Source: Cycas panzhihuaensis (Eukaryota > Cycadophyta). From it: a stretch of 64,000 nt of DNA. The notes under the pieces were generated by a model. That model did not search any database and was not told the DNA's origin. It saw only the letters and a program-made list of their open reading frames with translations. How positions within the stretch are numbered: the first letter of the stretch is position 1; the number at the start of each line of letters is the position of its first letter. This document shows, piece by piece, positions 35,401 to 46,676 of this stretch. The stretch lies in contig CM041465.1 in assembly GCA_023213395.1 (NCBI GenBank), forward strand, positions 115,141,741 through 115,205,740, read 5' to 3'. The position numbers and the translations under genes were made by a program.

Positions 35401-36080
35401 GGAGTTTTGATTTGATGAGGGAAAAGCACAGACCTCTAGGAAGTCGTCGTATGTAGTCACATGATTGTACTCCTCCCTATAAGGACTCCAGCTTCCTACA
35501 GATGATGTACCATACCAGTTGTATGATATGACACATGATAATTTTTATGTATATAGATGGGGTGATTGATACCCTATTTGATGTATGATGATGTATATAA
35601 TGGCATGTGATGGATGATGTATGCTTATGTTTCCATGTTTGTGTATGTATGGGTATGAGGGTGTACAGATGCATGAGGATATGGTTGATGATATTTTGAG
35701 TTGATTATTATATGATTTTGTGCTATGATATTTATTTGAGCTATACACACTTCCTTTTATGCAAGACCATATTCCTAGTAGAGGCACACACTATCACTAT
35801 GAGCAGTGGTGATAGAGGCACGGGTGGCTAGGAGATAGGGTGGCACACATATCCACGTAGAAGCATAGTGGAATATGCAAAGGAAGAGCAAATGACAAGG
35901 AAGTAATGACACTCTGATGTGTCATCCTACTTGGGGGATATATCTAAGTAGAAAGATAAGGTCCCTAGAGGAAGGGGAATAAGGGGTTCTGCGGGAGGAA
36001 CCCAAAAGGAAAAAGGAAGCCACCCTAAGCCTCCATCCCGCCTATGGTTAGGAGGAATGGGAACATGCTTAGGATGGTAG
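35401..36080. other. Gypsy-2 spacer between antisense ORF and integrase
   Basis: Non-coding. It includes a GTATG/TGATG-rich stretch at 35,540-35,720 and one TAAACTACCA copy at about 36,080-36,092 (minus). No archaeal-type RNase H is visible here, unlike Gypsy-4. Confidence 0.5.
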
Positions 36081-36099
36081 TTTAGGCTCATTTCAAAGC

Positions 36100-37200
36100 G
36101 TGGAAAAGGCAATAAAGAGACCATGCATAGAAGTTTTTAAGGAATTTCCTATTAATGGCTTTCTCAAATTCAAGGCCCTCGAGGGAGGCAATCCTATAGA
36201 TGCCGTTATCGAGACTCTCAAGAATAATAAAGGGACTAACCCATTTAGGTCCGAATTTGGTCAAGCGATCATGGAGATATTCTAGCTTGAGGACTTGGTC
36301 CTAGGATACAAAGGACAAGAACGAATGTGCTTATCATAAGTCCTTTGTGAGTGAGGTTTGGATGCGAGGTTAGCCTGGTAAGCAGCTAAACGTCTCTCGT
36401 CCAAAGCCTCAAGATCTAAGAGGCAAGCCTAATGAATAGACTCCTCATTGATAAGACCTTGAAGAGAAACTTGTAAAGAGGGGATCTTGACTTCTAATGG
36501 GAGTATCGCCTCGGTCCTATGGACTAAGGAGAACAGATTCATTCTTGTAGCCACACATATAGAGGTACGATAGGCCCATAAGGTGGAAGGGAGCTGGAGG
36601 TGCCAATCTCTTTGAGATTGGGCAACAATTTTCTTTAGGATGTTGATGAGAGTTTTATTGAATGATTTGACCTGACCACTTGCTTGGGGATAATATGGAG
36701 AAGAGGTTTTATGAGAGATTTTAAATTTCTCATAAAGTTTGTCTATCTCCTTGTTACAAAAAGGAGTTTCGTTGTCTGCAATCAAGACATCAGGAATCCT
36801 AAAGGGGTAAATGACATGCTTGTAGATGAAAGTGGCTATTGTCTTGCCAGGGGTAGTGATCAAGGGAATGGCTTCTACCCATTTCGTAAAGTACTTTATG
36901 GTAGTCAAGATAAACTTGTGTTGTGATGAAGAGGGCGGTGATATGGCCCCGATGAGGTCTAAACCCCATTAGGTGAAGGGCTAAGGAGACACAATGGGAT
37001 GAAGAGCCTCAGAAGGTACATGGGTGATGTTGGCATGCTCTTGGCATCATCAACATCTCAAGGCATAGGCATGGGCATCCTTGAAGAGGGATGACCAATA
37101 ATAGCCTATACAAAGGATCCTTTGCGCTATGGATTGGCCCCCAAAGTGGCCCCCACAAATGCCATGGTGGCATTCTTGGAGTATCTGGTCCGCTTAATTA
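36100..37200 (-). pseudogene. pol: Gypsy-2 integrase
   Basis: Zinc-binding residues lie near 37,030-37,110 (minus, with a stop inside a CQEH block). The core Asp is in GLDLIGAI (about 36,955) and the second Asp in IADNETPFCN (about 36,775). The expected catalytic Glu is replaced: QVKSFNKTL stands where Gypsy-1 and Gypsy-4 have QIEVFNKTL and QVEAFNKIL, a Glu-to-Lys change from one G-to-A. The block 36,429-36,908 is open. The C-terminal domain with KFGPKWVS and YRIASLEGLEFEKAINRKFL runs to about 36,100. Confidence 0.88.
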
Positions 37201-37559
37201 GGAGTGACACAACGGATGAGGATTCTATCAAAGGATCTCTTGTACAATACTTTATCCATAAGGAAGTATTGCCTAGCAGTGGTCTGAATGTGAGACCTAA
37301 CCTTGTTACTGGATTTTGGGTGGTACTACTACTAAGTAAGGTACCACACGATGCCACCATACCACTCACTATCAATGAGTGGATGGGAAGGAGTGCCTTG
37401 AATAGTCAAGATAGACTCATCAGGAAGAGAGTCATCAATGGGAGCATCAAATGAGTTAGGGACAAGGGCATCCACAAACTGTTCTGCCACTACCATCCCC
37501 TTCTCTGATTTCCTATTGACGATATGGAGATCAAATTCCTAAAGAAGGATAGGGCAACG

Positions 37560-37900
37560 ACCAGTCCTACCTATCAGGTCAGAGCGAGTGAGTAAATAAT
37601 GCAAGGGATTAGATTAGACGATCACCTTGGTAGTGTTTCTGAGTAAGTAGTACCTAAATATCTTAGTTGTGTAAACCAAGGAGAGGCATTCCTTCTTGAC
37701 TAGAGAATAGTTAAGTTCAATAGCTACGAAGGTACGACTAATAAAGTAACTAGCTTTCTCAGTTCCTGAATTATCTTCTTGGGCCAGCATAGTGCCTAAG
37801 GACTTATCGGTCACCAAGGTATATAGGATGAAGGGCCTATCAAAGTGAGGGGGCGCCAATGTCAGAGCAGAAGTAAGGGCTTTCTTAAGTCCTTTGAAAG
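37560..37900 (-). pseudogene. pol: Gypsy-2 RNase H (RT-linked)
   Basis: RNase H-like domain after RT, open from 37,859 to 37,614: FDRPFILYTLVTDKSLGTML, then FISRTFVAIELNYSLVKKEC and FRYYLLRNTTKVIV. The leading Asp of the usual YTDAS-type motif reads L-V-T-D-K-S here. It is followed on the minus strand by the integrase linker. Confidence 0.85.
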
Positions 37901-38079
37901 CTTATTAGGCCTTAGCTGATCAAACAAATGAGGCTTCATTCTTTAATAGGTTAGTAAGATGTTTGGCATTCATGGTGAAGTTCACCAAGAAATGCTTAAG
38001 GAATCTGAGCCTACCTAAAAATGACTTAATATGTCATTGAGTTTTAAGTGGCGGCATGTCAAGGATTGCCTTGAATTTG

Positions 38080-38810
38080 TTAGGGTCAATTTAAATTTCT
38101 TATTTCAACATGAGGAAACTAAGGAGTTTGCCAGAAGTGATGACAAACATGCATTTGAGTGGATTGAGACTTACATGGTACTTGTAGTATTGTGTGAAGA
38201 TGGCCAACAAGTTTGAAGGGTGATGGGCACTAAAGCGCGAGAGACCCATTATATCATCCATAAAGACCTCCAATGTGTTGTTGATAAGGTCATGAAAGAT
38301 GAAGTTCATCTCCCTTTGATAAGTGGCACCTGCATTCTTTAATCTGAAGGGCATCACCTTGTAGGTGAAGGTACCCCATGGGGTGGTGAAGGCCATCTTG
38401 TGATGGTCTTCGAGAGAGATTTGAATTTGATTGTAACCAAAGAAGTCATCCATCAAAGACATGACTTCGAAAACTACTATTCGACCGATGATCTGATTGA
38501 TAAAAAGGAGTGGGAAATTATCCTAGGATATGCATTGTTGATGTCACAAAAGTCAACGCATATCCAGATGGTCCCATTCTTTTTAGAAACAGGAATACTG
38601 TTAGATACCTATTTAGGGTAGTCAATGGAAGTGATGAGTCCTATGTCTAGGAGTTTTTCAACCTCCATTTTGATGGTGGCTAAGAGTTTGGGGTGTAGTG
38701 GGCGTTGCTTCTGGTGCACGAGGTGAGCGCCAGGGACTGTGGTAAGGTTGTGGGTGATAATGGAGGGGTCGATTCCCTTTATGTTAGAATAGTCCCACAC
38801 AAAAACATCT
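38080..38810 (-). pseudogene. pol: Gypsy-2 reverse transcriptase
   Basis: The RT entry block at 38,609-38,800 (RPLHPKLLATIKMEVEKLL then GLITSIDYPK) leads to the palm block 38,100-38,462 with SLMDDFFGYNQIQI, FTTPWGTFTYKVMPFRLKNA and ATYQREM, and catalytic FMDD within LEVFMDDIMGLSR (about 38,240-38,275). Stops and a frame change lie between the two blocks near 38,480-38,600. The blocks match Gypsy-1 and Gypsy-4. Confidence 0.9.
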
Positions 38811-39800
38811 CGAAACTACTGGAATAAAAGGGAGTATTCCTTTACCTCATTAGATGAACATTCAACCCCCACCTTAATGACCTTACTTAGGGTGAGGACT
38901 ATGACCTGGGTGGCCTCTATGTACATGGCATTCCCCTCCTCGAAGTGAAGGGGGGCAAGGTCGACAGGAGGAGATAGAATAGGAGATGGGATTGGGTCGG
39001 TAAGGGTGGACCCAATCATTAAGACCTTCTGGTGGCCAAGTCTATGGTGACTAGAAGGAAGGTTGGGTGTGGAGCCTGCTAAGTTCTCGAGTAGAGCCTC
39101 ATCGTCTTTGAAGTAATCCAACTCATGGATGACCTTACTTTAAATAGATAAGGCATAAGAGGAAGTGGGAGTAATGGGACCATGGTGGTCGGCAAGCTAC
39201 CCAACATCCTTAAGAGACTCCAAGGAAGAGTCAAGAAAGGGCCCCTCATAAGGGGCAAAAGGAAGTTCCCTAGATTCATCACCCACAGGGGGTGATGAAG
39301 AGGAAGACTCAAGGATCGGTGAATCAATACGAGCAATAACATGAGATACAAAGGGATTATCGGTCTCTCCAATGAGAGGGGTCCTAGGTTGGGGCCTAGA
39401 ACAAGGAGAGTACCTCCTACTGGTGCAAAGAAAGGAAACAAGGTGAGGAAGGTCCTTGTCCTCACCATGGGACTCATCATCACTAAATATGGCAAGGTAT
39501 CCATAGCTCTCGACACTAATAGGAGCAAAACGAGTAAGGTTTGAGGAAGAAGATGCAGGATCTCCTTCTGAATGAGATGAATCAAGAATGCTAATAAAAC
39601 AAGCAAAGGCGTGGGTGGAAGGGTGTTTGTCCCCCTTCGCACGACCATGATTCGCTTGGTTTATTTAACAGGATTTTTTGGTAGGTGGGAGTTCATGGGA
39701 AACAACTCTCATTCGCCCATCATGGATGAACTTAAGTTGCCCCTGGCGGGTTGAGCATACAGCTTCCATTTGATTGAGCTATGGTCAACCCAAAATGAGA
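38811..39800 (-). pseudogene. pol: Gypsy-2 protease-RT linker
   Basis: Ser/Pro-rich coding spacer with few stops: RFAPISVESYGYLAIFSDDE near 39,460-39,540 and LENLAGSTPNLPSSHHRLGH near 39,030-39,090, both shared with Gypsy-1 and Gypsy-4 (LEHLAGSSLGSPYGHHKLG at 58,500). The conservation suggests a real part of the polyprotein, of unknown role. Confidence 0.65.
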
Positions 39801-40120
39801 TTGTAGTCTATGTCTACATCAAGGACTACAATATTGGTGAGGATAGTCTTGTCCTCAAGAGTAAGAGGGATCGAAACGGATCCTAAGGGAGTCTTCTCGC
39901 TACCATCGTAGCCTTGACATTGCCATGGAATAAGTTCCAAGGCAGAAATATCAAGCTCTTATATAACACGCAAGGGCATGGCATTAATGGAAGAACCGTT
40001 ATCGACAATGGTCCTTTGCAAAGTGCAATCAAGTGTATCAATAGTAATGGTGAAAGGGAAGTTCCACTAGTACTCACTTTCACAAGTAGGAGGAAGGTCT
40101 TTAGGATTGAAAGAAATGAC
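39801..40120 (-). pseudogene. pol: Gypsy-2 aspartic protease
   Basis: On the minus strand TITIDTLDCTLQRTIVDNGS then SINAMPL (about 39,975-40,060), with the Asp-Asn-Gly active site. DVDIDYNLILG follows at about 39,800-39,830, with stops just beyond. It is the best preserved gypsy protease of the window. Confidence 0.8.
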
Positions 40121-42734
40121 AAACTCACGACCTTGGGCAATACCTAAAGCATGAACAGGTGCATCACCCAATCCTAAAGCTTCTAATAGAAGTGTCCACT
40201 GTTTAGGATAACTTCTCAAGACGTCCATAATGGACATCCCAACAGCCACAATACAAAGCTCATTGACAACAGAAAAGGTCTTCCCCTTCACTGTAGGTTG
40301 AGGAAGGGCTCTCTTGAAGTCGTAGCGACCTGGGCAAATGGGAATGGTCTTGGGAAGTAAAGGGACTTCTGGAAGGAAGGTTTCTGGAAGAGGATCAGGA
40401 TGTGGAATGGATGAAGAGGCGCCGATTACCTCTTTGGTGGCTTGAGACCAAGTCAAGGCATATAGAGAGGTGGCATCAAGCATCTGGATCACCTTCTTTC
40501 CCTTATTCTGGGATCGCGAAGGTGAAGGGGTACGATGGTCTGGGGAACATGAGGAAGAAGACGAACCCCAAGCGCCCTTCCTTTTACCATGTGAAGGGCA
40601 TGGATTCAGAGATCTTCCCTAGTTCTAGTTGTTCTTTTGTTGAGAGTTGCAAACCCATTCCCCATGCTTGGGGAATGGATCCCTATGGATATGTTGATTG
40701 AGGTTGCGCTTTGAGGCTCGTTTGAGAGATGAGTCGCGTTGCGAGACATCCCTAGGATGTTGAACCCAGCAACACAAATCGTCATGGAAGCATTCTCCAT
40801 GAATGGAGCACCACTTCTTCTCAAGTGAGGAATCATATTTCCTTGCTTGAGAGGACTGAGTGTTGTCACCCTTGGGAAGCTTGTTAGATTGGTTTTTTAG
40901 ATGTAGGTGATGAAGGAGTTTGAGGTTTAAGTTCCTTCATCATACATTCAAATGAACATATGGCAGAGGTAAGTGGGTCTAGAGTCTTCTCGGTTGAGTG
41001 GGAAGAAGACCTAGTGGATTGTTAAGGTTTAGTTTCTTTAGTTGGTAGAGGTGCCTCACATCGCTGTGAGGACTTTAGGGACTTCTTGAGTCTAGCCTGG
41101 ATCTCAATAGCTTCAAGTGCCAAGCACTTTACAATGGTGGAATAACATATGGATGCCCCCATCTTAAGGACTTTCACATAAACTTTAGGGCATAATGCAT
41201 TGATAAAGATATCCCTCTTCAATTCCTCAGGAAAAGTAGCCTTAGTGGAATGGAGGAGGTTGTGGAATCACCACACAAAGTCACAATTCATCTCATCGTG
41301 ACCTTTCTTAAGCGAAAGGAGGGATTTCATTCCACTCTCAAATGGACGAGCCACATCAAAATAGTTGTTGAACTCATCCATGAGTTACTAGAATGAGAAG
41401 ATGGAATGAGCAGGTAGGCGATAAAACCATTTGAGGGCATCACCTTGAAGAGATCATGGAAATAGTTTCATTACTATGTGATCATAGGCCCAATAGTCTA
41501 TGCATGCTATAGAGAAACTACATACATGCTCTATTGGATCCTATGATGAAGTTCTATCGAACTTAGGAACTTCAAGGGGATGAGGCAGTAAGTTGGTCCT
41601 TAGTGCCTCAATAGACAAGGGTGTCGATCTATAATCTATAAAAGGACGTGCCCTCACCTAGATTATATGATCGACAAAAGATGAAGAAGGCAATGAACAA
41701 GGAAAAAATGGGGGTGGAGGGCCCATCCCTCCTTAAGAAAATACCCCTTGTTGAAAAGGGTCTTGAGGATAAGTGCCTTGAAAAGGAGTTAGGCCTCCTT
41801 ATAAAGGCATAGTGTAAGGAGTTATGCAAGACGGTGGGAATGAGGGGTGAGGGACTAGATTCTACCCATATGGGCCACTTGTGGGTGGCGCGACCCCATA
41901 TAGGTGTAAAGAGTCCACCCCATAAATAGGAATGTGGTTCTCTTTACCGTACCCTAAAGGCTGAGATGTATAGCCTAGGGGTATGTAAAGAGAAGGCCCA
42001 CTAGACTAGGTTTAGGAGCATGTGAAAATAGGTCCCACATGACTAGAGGTAGAGGCATAAACATGACCCTTAGTTCTAACGAGAAATGTGTGTACCACGT
42101 TTGGTGGTGGGGTATTCACTTGACTAGGGAGAGGCATGCTAACCCTGAGCTAGGAGAAAGACATACCGCAAGAGGTCCCAAAAGGGTTGGGACCACGAAG
42201 AGAAGTAAGAAGTGCAAGGGAAATCCCTAAAGTAGATGTTAGAATTGGATGGGACAGATGCATTAGGATAAATGGGTTACTTGTCATAGGTGGGGTAGAT
42301 GTGGATGAAGATGGTAGGGCAGGCACATATGAGGAAGGTACCCCACCATACAAGGCATCTTTAAACCACCTAGGACATGGTTGAAGGCGAGTAGCATGAA
42401 AGTACTCCTTAAGGGCTTCAACCACATCGATGGAAGGAGTATCCACCTGGTCATAAGAGGTGGATGGGACCTCAAACAAAGTGGACCCCTCAGGATGCTC
42501 CTCATAAGAATCACCACCTGGGTGATGAATCTCAAGAGAAGATGGACCCTCCACTCCATGAGGGGAGGGATGGACATTAAGTGGGTGTTGGTCACCTGGA
42601 TAATATATGGGGTCATCACCCTCTTGGGTGGACCTTGCGAAAGATGTGGGGAACTCATGGGCTCTGGAAGCAAAGGTATGATATGCCCAATCCGAAGTGT
42701 ATCCTTCTATCGTAGGCAACGTGAGTAGCATCAC
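40121..42734 (-). pseudogene. gag: Gypsy-2 gag
   Basis: The ATG at 42,734 opens a Pro/Ser/His-rich N-terminal region (to about 42,150). The capsid core at about 41,020-41,620 includes IFINALCPKVYVKVLKMGAS. The knuckle at 40,772-40,813 reads W-C-S-I-H-G-E-C-F-H-D-D-L-C, the C-x3-H-x4-H-x3-4-C Tat-type pattern. A C-terminal linker (40,121-40,492) has KGKTFSVVNELCIVAVGMSI. Stops and frame changes are present, but fewer than in Gypsy-1. Confidence 0.8.
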
Positions 42735-42900
42735 ATATAAAACTCACCAATGTGTTAGAAGAGAAATAGGAATGCAAGGTGCATGTTGGGGGCTGCCCAA
42801 AAAAAAGGATAAAAGGAGAAAGCTACTAAGAGGTAGTAGCACCAACAGGAAGAGATAGAGACTAGCTCCCTTACTGACAGGTCCCTAGTATGGTCACCAG
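42735..42900 (-). other. Gypsy-2 leader and primer-binding site
   Basis: The minus strand at 42,899-42,881 reads TGGTGACCATACTAGGGAC, one base from the 5' LTR end. The short leader to the gag ATG has no other feature. The same site occurs in Gypsy-4 with three changes. It is not the iMet site; an Arg-type tRNA is my guess from memory of Tat elements. Confidence 0.8.
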
Positions 42901-45063
42901 TGGAATCGCATCTGCAGGATAATCACTACACTAAGTAGAGGTTGAGGTAGTCAACAACCAATGCTAGAGTATAGGTGGAATCCTATAAGTGAAAGAGAAC
43001 ACCACATAGGGTGTTCATGCATCAGAGCGCAAGTTCGAGACCCACGAATGGTGCCTAACTTCCTCAGAGTAGCTTTCATTTTTGGTTCTGAGAGGCGAGA
43101 TATACATAGGGGTATTTTATATAGTCCCAAAGGGTAAGGCCCTACCACCCTTAAATGGCCAGAAGGAAGGAGGAGAGACCCACAAGGAGGGGTTCCTATA
43201 ATGAAGGAACGTAAGATAGGGTACAATAGGCAAAGGATATAAGACAAGTGTAGATAGGCCTCCCTTAAGATAATTAGCCTAAGGTGAATCTAAACAAAGA
43301 AGGGAATGGCAAAAGAGGGACTAAGAGCTACACACACACACACTCTCTCTCTTTTCATTTTTAATTAATAGAAGACAAAGAAAAGAAAGGAAAGCAAGTA
43401 CTTTGTGATCACTCAAGCATGTATACTAAAGTGAAATGCAACTAAGGGGTGCTTTCAGTTTAAGTAAGAAAAAGGGGGAGGTGCAATTCCTGTTATGTCC
43501 TTTTCCTATAAAAGCAACTGCATGGCACACATATGCAAAGTGAATGCAAATAAATTGATTCATTACCCTCTTATCTTTATGTGACTTATTATGCAAATAC
43601 AACAGATGCCTAATAAAATCATAAAAGGAAGGAGGTGGAGGAAGGAAAATGATGCATAGCTAGAAAGTGAAGCGATTGATGGGAAACCTCACTCATACAC
43701 CATGTATACCCTCCTGTCCATAGTTGACATGTAACCATAGTTAGAGTGAAAGTGAAGTGGGGGCTTCCTTACCTTCCTCGTGTAAAGGACAAACAAAGCA
43801 GGAAAGCAAAGAGAGCCAAAAAACATACAGGAAAGCAGAAAAAAATGGAAGAGGAAAGAAGGGTGAAGACTTACCCGGATTACTGTATTCTATCCCTTAA
43901 CAAATGCTGTCATAAACTTACAATCACAAAGGGTTTTCCCTTCCAAGAAGAGGCTGCCAAGATGCAAGATACTATGTAGGTAATGATACAAAACAAATGC
44001 TAAAATTTTATACGTTAAGTTAGTGAAACTGCTACTCAAATAAACTATGCTCTTCTTTTAAGAAAATAATGTATACCAAACAAGAAAGGAAGGCTAGCCA
44101 CAGGATGGAAAAACCCCCCCGTAAATGGACCTCCACACAGGCTTAGAATGTAAAAGAATGGTGGTTATGTGATATCCTATGAGTAGCAAACAAGCATGGG
44201 AATGAAGGTTGTAGGACGTGGAACATATGCCTAAGTAGCAAAGTCGGTATGGGCAGCGAGTCACCACACTGGCCTTGCCAAAGGTCTAAATGGATGCTAG
44301 ATAATGTTAGGGGCTTAAAGAGGCCCTAAAGGGAGAACATGTAGGCTTGGAACTAGCGTAGCAAGGGCTACATACACTAATATCTAGTGTAGGCTTAGGT
44401 CTCACTAACTCCTAGTTTGATCAAGGAAAGCACGGGCGTAAGAGAGGAAGGATGGGAAGGGGTTTACCCTTGGGGAGTAGGTCTAAAAGGGATAGATCCT
44501 ACCTTAACTCCCTTCATCCAGTCCTTATGGACCCTCTCCCGCAACTTTCTTGAGGGAAACTAGCGGAGAATGGGAGAAATATTAAGGTATTGAAGCCAAA
44601 GACAAGAAAGAGCAGACCCTTTTACAACAAAAACACCAAAAGAAGGAAAATAGTAAACTTTTAAACAAGCCCTAATGGAGTAAATATATGTTAAGACATA
44701 AACCAAGGAAAGAGGTACCTGCTGGGTTATGTTAGGGGTAGATTTACCCCTATAAACAGTGGAAGAAGGTAGGTCCTGCAAGGTTTGCAGGATACCTCAC
44801 AAAGTGGAGCTGTAGGAGATACTTGCTGGATGAAACTAAAGGATAAGCATGGAGATCTCACTTGGAAATGCTTGGTGGAGAGTCTTCTGCCATATGACAA
44901 AGCTGCTATAGGTGAATCCTAGGCTGGAATAGTAGAAAACACCAACATTGTAGGCGTACCTATGAAAGAGAGGAAGGACAGAGCAGAATTACAATAGTAG
45001 AAAGTGTTGTTTGAGAGCTAAGAGAGGTAAAATGAGGTACTTTTTGGGATATATACCCATCCT

Positions 45064-45087
45064 AACCCTAATCGATCTATTAGGGTT
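45064..45087. repeat. Perfect telobox hairpin in the Gypsy-2 5' LTR
   Basis: AACCCTAAT (45,064-45,072), 6-base loop, ATTAGGGTT (45,079-45,087). The 3' LTR copy (30,696-30,719) has one change in the left arm. Confidence 0.85.
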
Positions 45088-45179
45088 AAGGTAGGGCTGA
45101 GTTGGTAACTTATCCATGTGTCCGTTCTGTGAAAAGGGCGAGAATTGCCATGGCAGATAAAAAAAAAAAAAGTGCAACA

Positions 45180-45250
45180 GTCGCACCACGATAAACTTCA
45201 TGGTACCACAGTAAACTTCACGGTACCACTTAGTTTATAGCAGTGCGAGA
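45180..45250. repeat. GGTACC motif pair in the Gypsy-2 5' LTR
   Basis: AAACTTCATGGTACCA and AAACTTCACGGTACCA in tandem, then TTAGTTTATAGCAGTGCG. The 3' LTR copy lies at 30,815-30,875, and related clusters are at 9,148, 12,820, 14,680, 27,985 and 33,226. Confidence 0.8.
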
Positions 45251-45734
45251 CTAGAATGCTAAAATAGCAATGGTAAGGGTTCTGAGAGCCCTAAATAGAG
45301 ATGTGATAGGTCTAAAAGGGGCTGGCCCTCCTATCGAGGTGGCTAGGGATAGTCCAGGTGATATGTGGGCTAGATCAAGTGAGACATCAAGAGTTAGGAT
45401 TCCCAGAAGCACCATGAAAGAATGCAAGATTAAGGTGTAAGCAGATTACATGCATTACGTGAGGCTTGAGGTGGTGTGGAGGGTTGTAGAGTGCTATGGG
45501 GATGCATGCCTCATGGAGAGGTAGGTCTCGCAGGTCGTCATAGGTTGAAAATATGACAAGAAGTATGATTAAGCTATAGATGTAAGGTGATCACTTAAAT
45601 ATAGAAGTCAATTGTGCAATGAGGCAATGCTTCCATCTACCTTTCCAAAAAAACATCAAAGGTAAAAAGGAAGAAGCATACTTGTGCTTACCTGAGTCGA
45701 TCTATATATATCCATTCCTGGTAGCAAGGAAACA

Positions 45735-46360
45735 CTATCTTATTTATTTAGTATATAAATATACATACTGCTTTTGCCTAAAATATTTCTGATAGATTCT
45801 TGGATTTCATCATTGACTTGGCCTTGTCAACTAGCATTCTATTCATTCTCTTAACTATTCCATTCTACTAAGAAGCATATACTATTGGTAACTATTTCTT
45901 TGTTCTATAAATTTTACAAAATTAGATAAATTCATTAGAAGTATATTCTCTTATATTATCGGAGCTTAGTATTTTGATCCTTTATCCACTTTCTTTTTCC
46001 ACTTTTTCTTTGAACTCCTTGCATATATCGAATACCTATGATTGTTCTTTAAATGGATATACTAGTTTTTTCTTAAAAAGTTATCAATAAAAGTTAAGAA
46101 ATATCTTTGTCCTACAAGTGAAGTGGTTGGCATAAGACCATAAATATCAGAATAAGCTAGGCTTAATTTTTTAGTTGTTGTCTAAGCCTTTCCTTCTAAG
46201 AATGTTTCCCTATTTTGCCTCCCAAATATATAGGGTTCATAAATATCCTTTTTTGCCTTAAATTTTAAGAGACCATGTACTATATTTAACTTATTTATTA
46301 AATGAAGACTAGTGAAATACAAATGTTCCAATCTTTTATGCCATATTTGAATCTTATTAG
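45735..46360 (-). pseudogene. pol: Copia-BD integrase core and GAG-pre-integrase
   Basis: The minus strand from 46,355 reads IQIWHKRLEHLYFTSLHLIN (GAG-pre-integrase). A stretch ending GRQNRETF then a LEGKA block at about 46,190-46,230 follows, then a YSDIYGLMPT block (first catalytic Asp) and a VKRMNRMLVDKAKSMM-like block near 45,800-45,860, where the catalytic Glu position reads Lys. It is bounded by Gypsy-2 on the left and the 3.4-kb element on the right. Confidence 0.85.
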
Positions 46361-46676
46361 TGTTGGGTGTAACATCTAATTACATAATTATCCCCACCTA
46401 TACTCCCTTCACATTTATTTGAATTATTATATTTGAGGTTATGAGCCACATAGAGATGAGTGCTACCTCTAAAATTGACCAATAAGGGTTCTCTCATTGA
46501 TGGTGAGCTTGTACTATAAGTATGTGTAATATTCTTTATTCTAATTGAGGTTTGGCCATTCTTCTATCTCTTGTGTTAACTTGTATATACTTCATCTTCC
46601 TTGTGCTTCATTGTTATATCATTCACTCACCATTACACTTTATTTCTTGTATACATAGCATATTATTTTTCTAACA
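46361..46676 (+). repeat. LARD-like element 5' LTR
   Basis: TGTTGGGTGTAAC to TTTTTCTAACA, 316 bp, matching 49,442-49,757. The primer-binding site begins at the next base. Confidence 0.92.

Larger units (their letters stand above)
28540..45734 (-). mobile_element. Gypsy-2: complete 17.2-kb Tat-like gypsy element with antisense PMD ORF
   Basis: Two direct repeats of 2.84 kb flank gag-pol on the minus strand, with a primer-binding site at 42,881-42,899 and a polypurine tract at 31,377-31,390. Target duplications CTATA (28,535-28,539) and CTATC (45,735-45,739) match at four of five bases, and removing the element restores the Copia-BD integrase frame. The 5' LTR is on the right. Between integrase and the 3' LTR lies a plus-strand PMD ORF. 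In the first 150 bp the LTRs differ at about 26 sites, nearly all transitions. Confidence 0.93.
42901..45734 (-). repeat. Gypsy-2 5' LTR (2.83 kb)
   Basis: Plus strand TGGAATCGCATCTGCAGG to GCAAGGAAACA. It includes an ACACAC/CTCTCT microsatellite near 43,331-43,352, a telobox hairpin at 45,064-45,087 and a GGTACC cluster at 45,180-45,250. CTATC follows as target duplication. Confidence 0.93.

Noticed and set aside
39079-39648. 189-residue Leu-rich ORF on the minus strand that looks like a membrane protein
   Set aside because: It is an alternative frame of the conserved Gypsy-2 protease-RT linker, which is read in another minus-strand phase.
45064-45087. Interstitial telomere repeat
   Set aside because: There is only a single inverted telobox pair, not a tandem array, and it lies at a fixed place inside LTRs.
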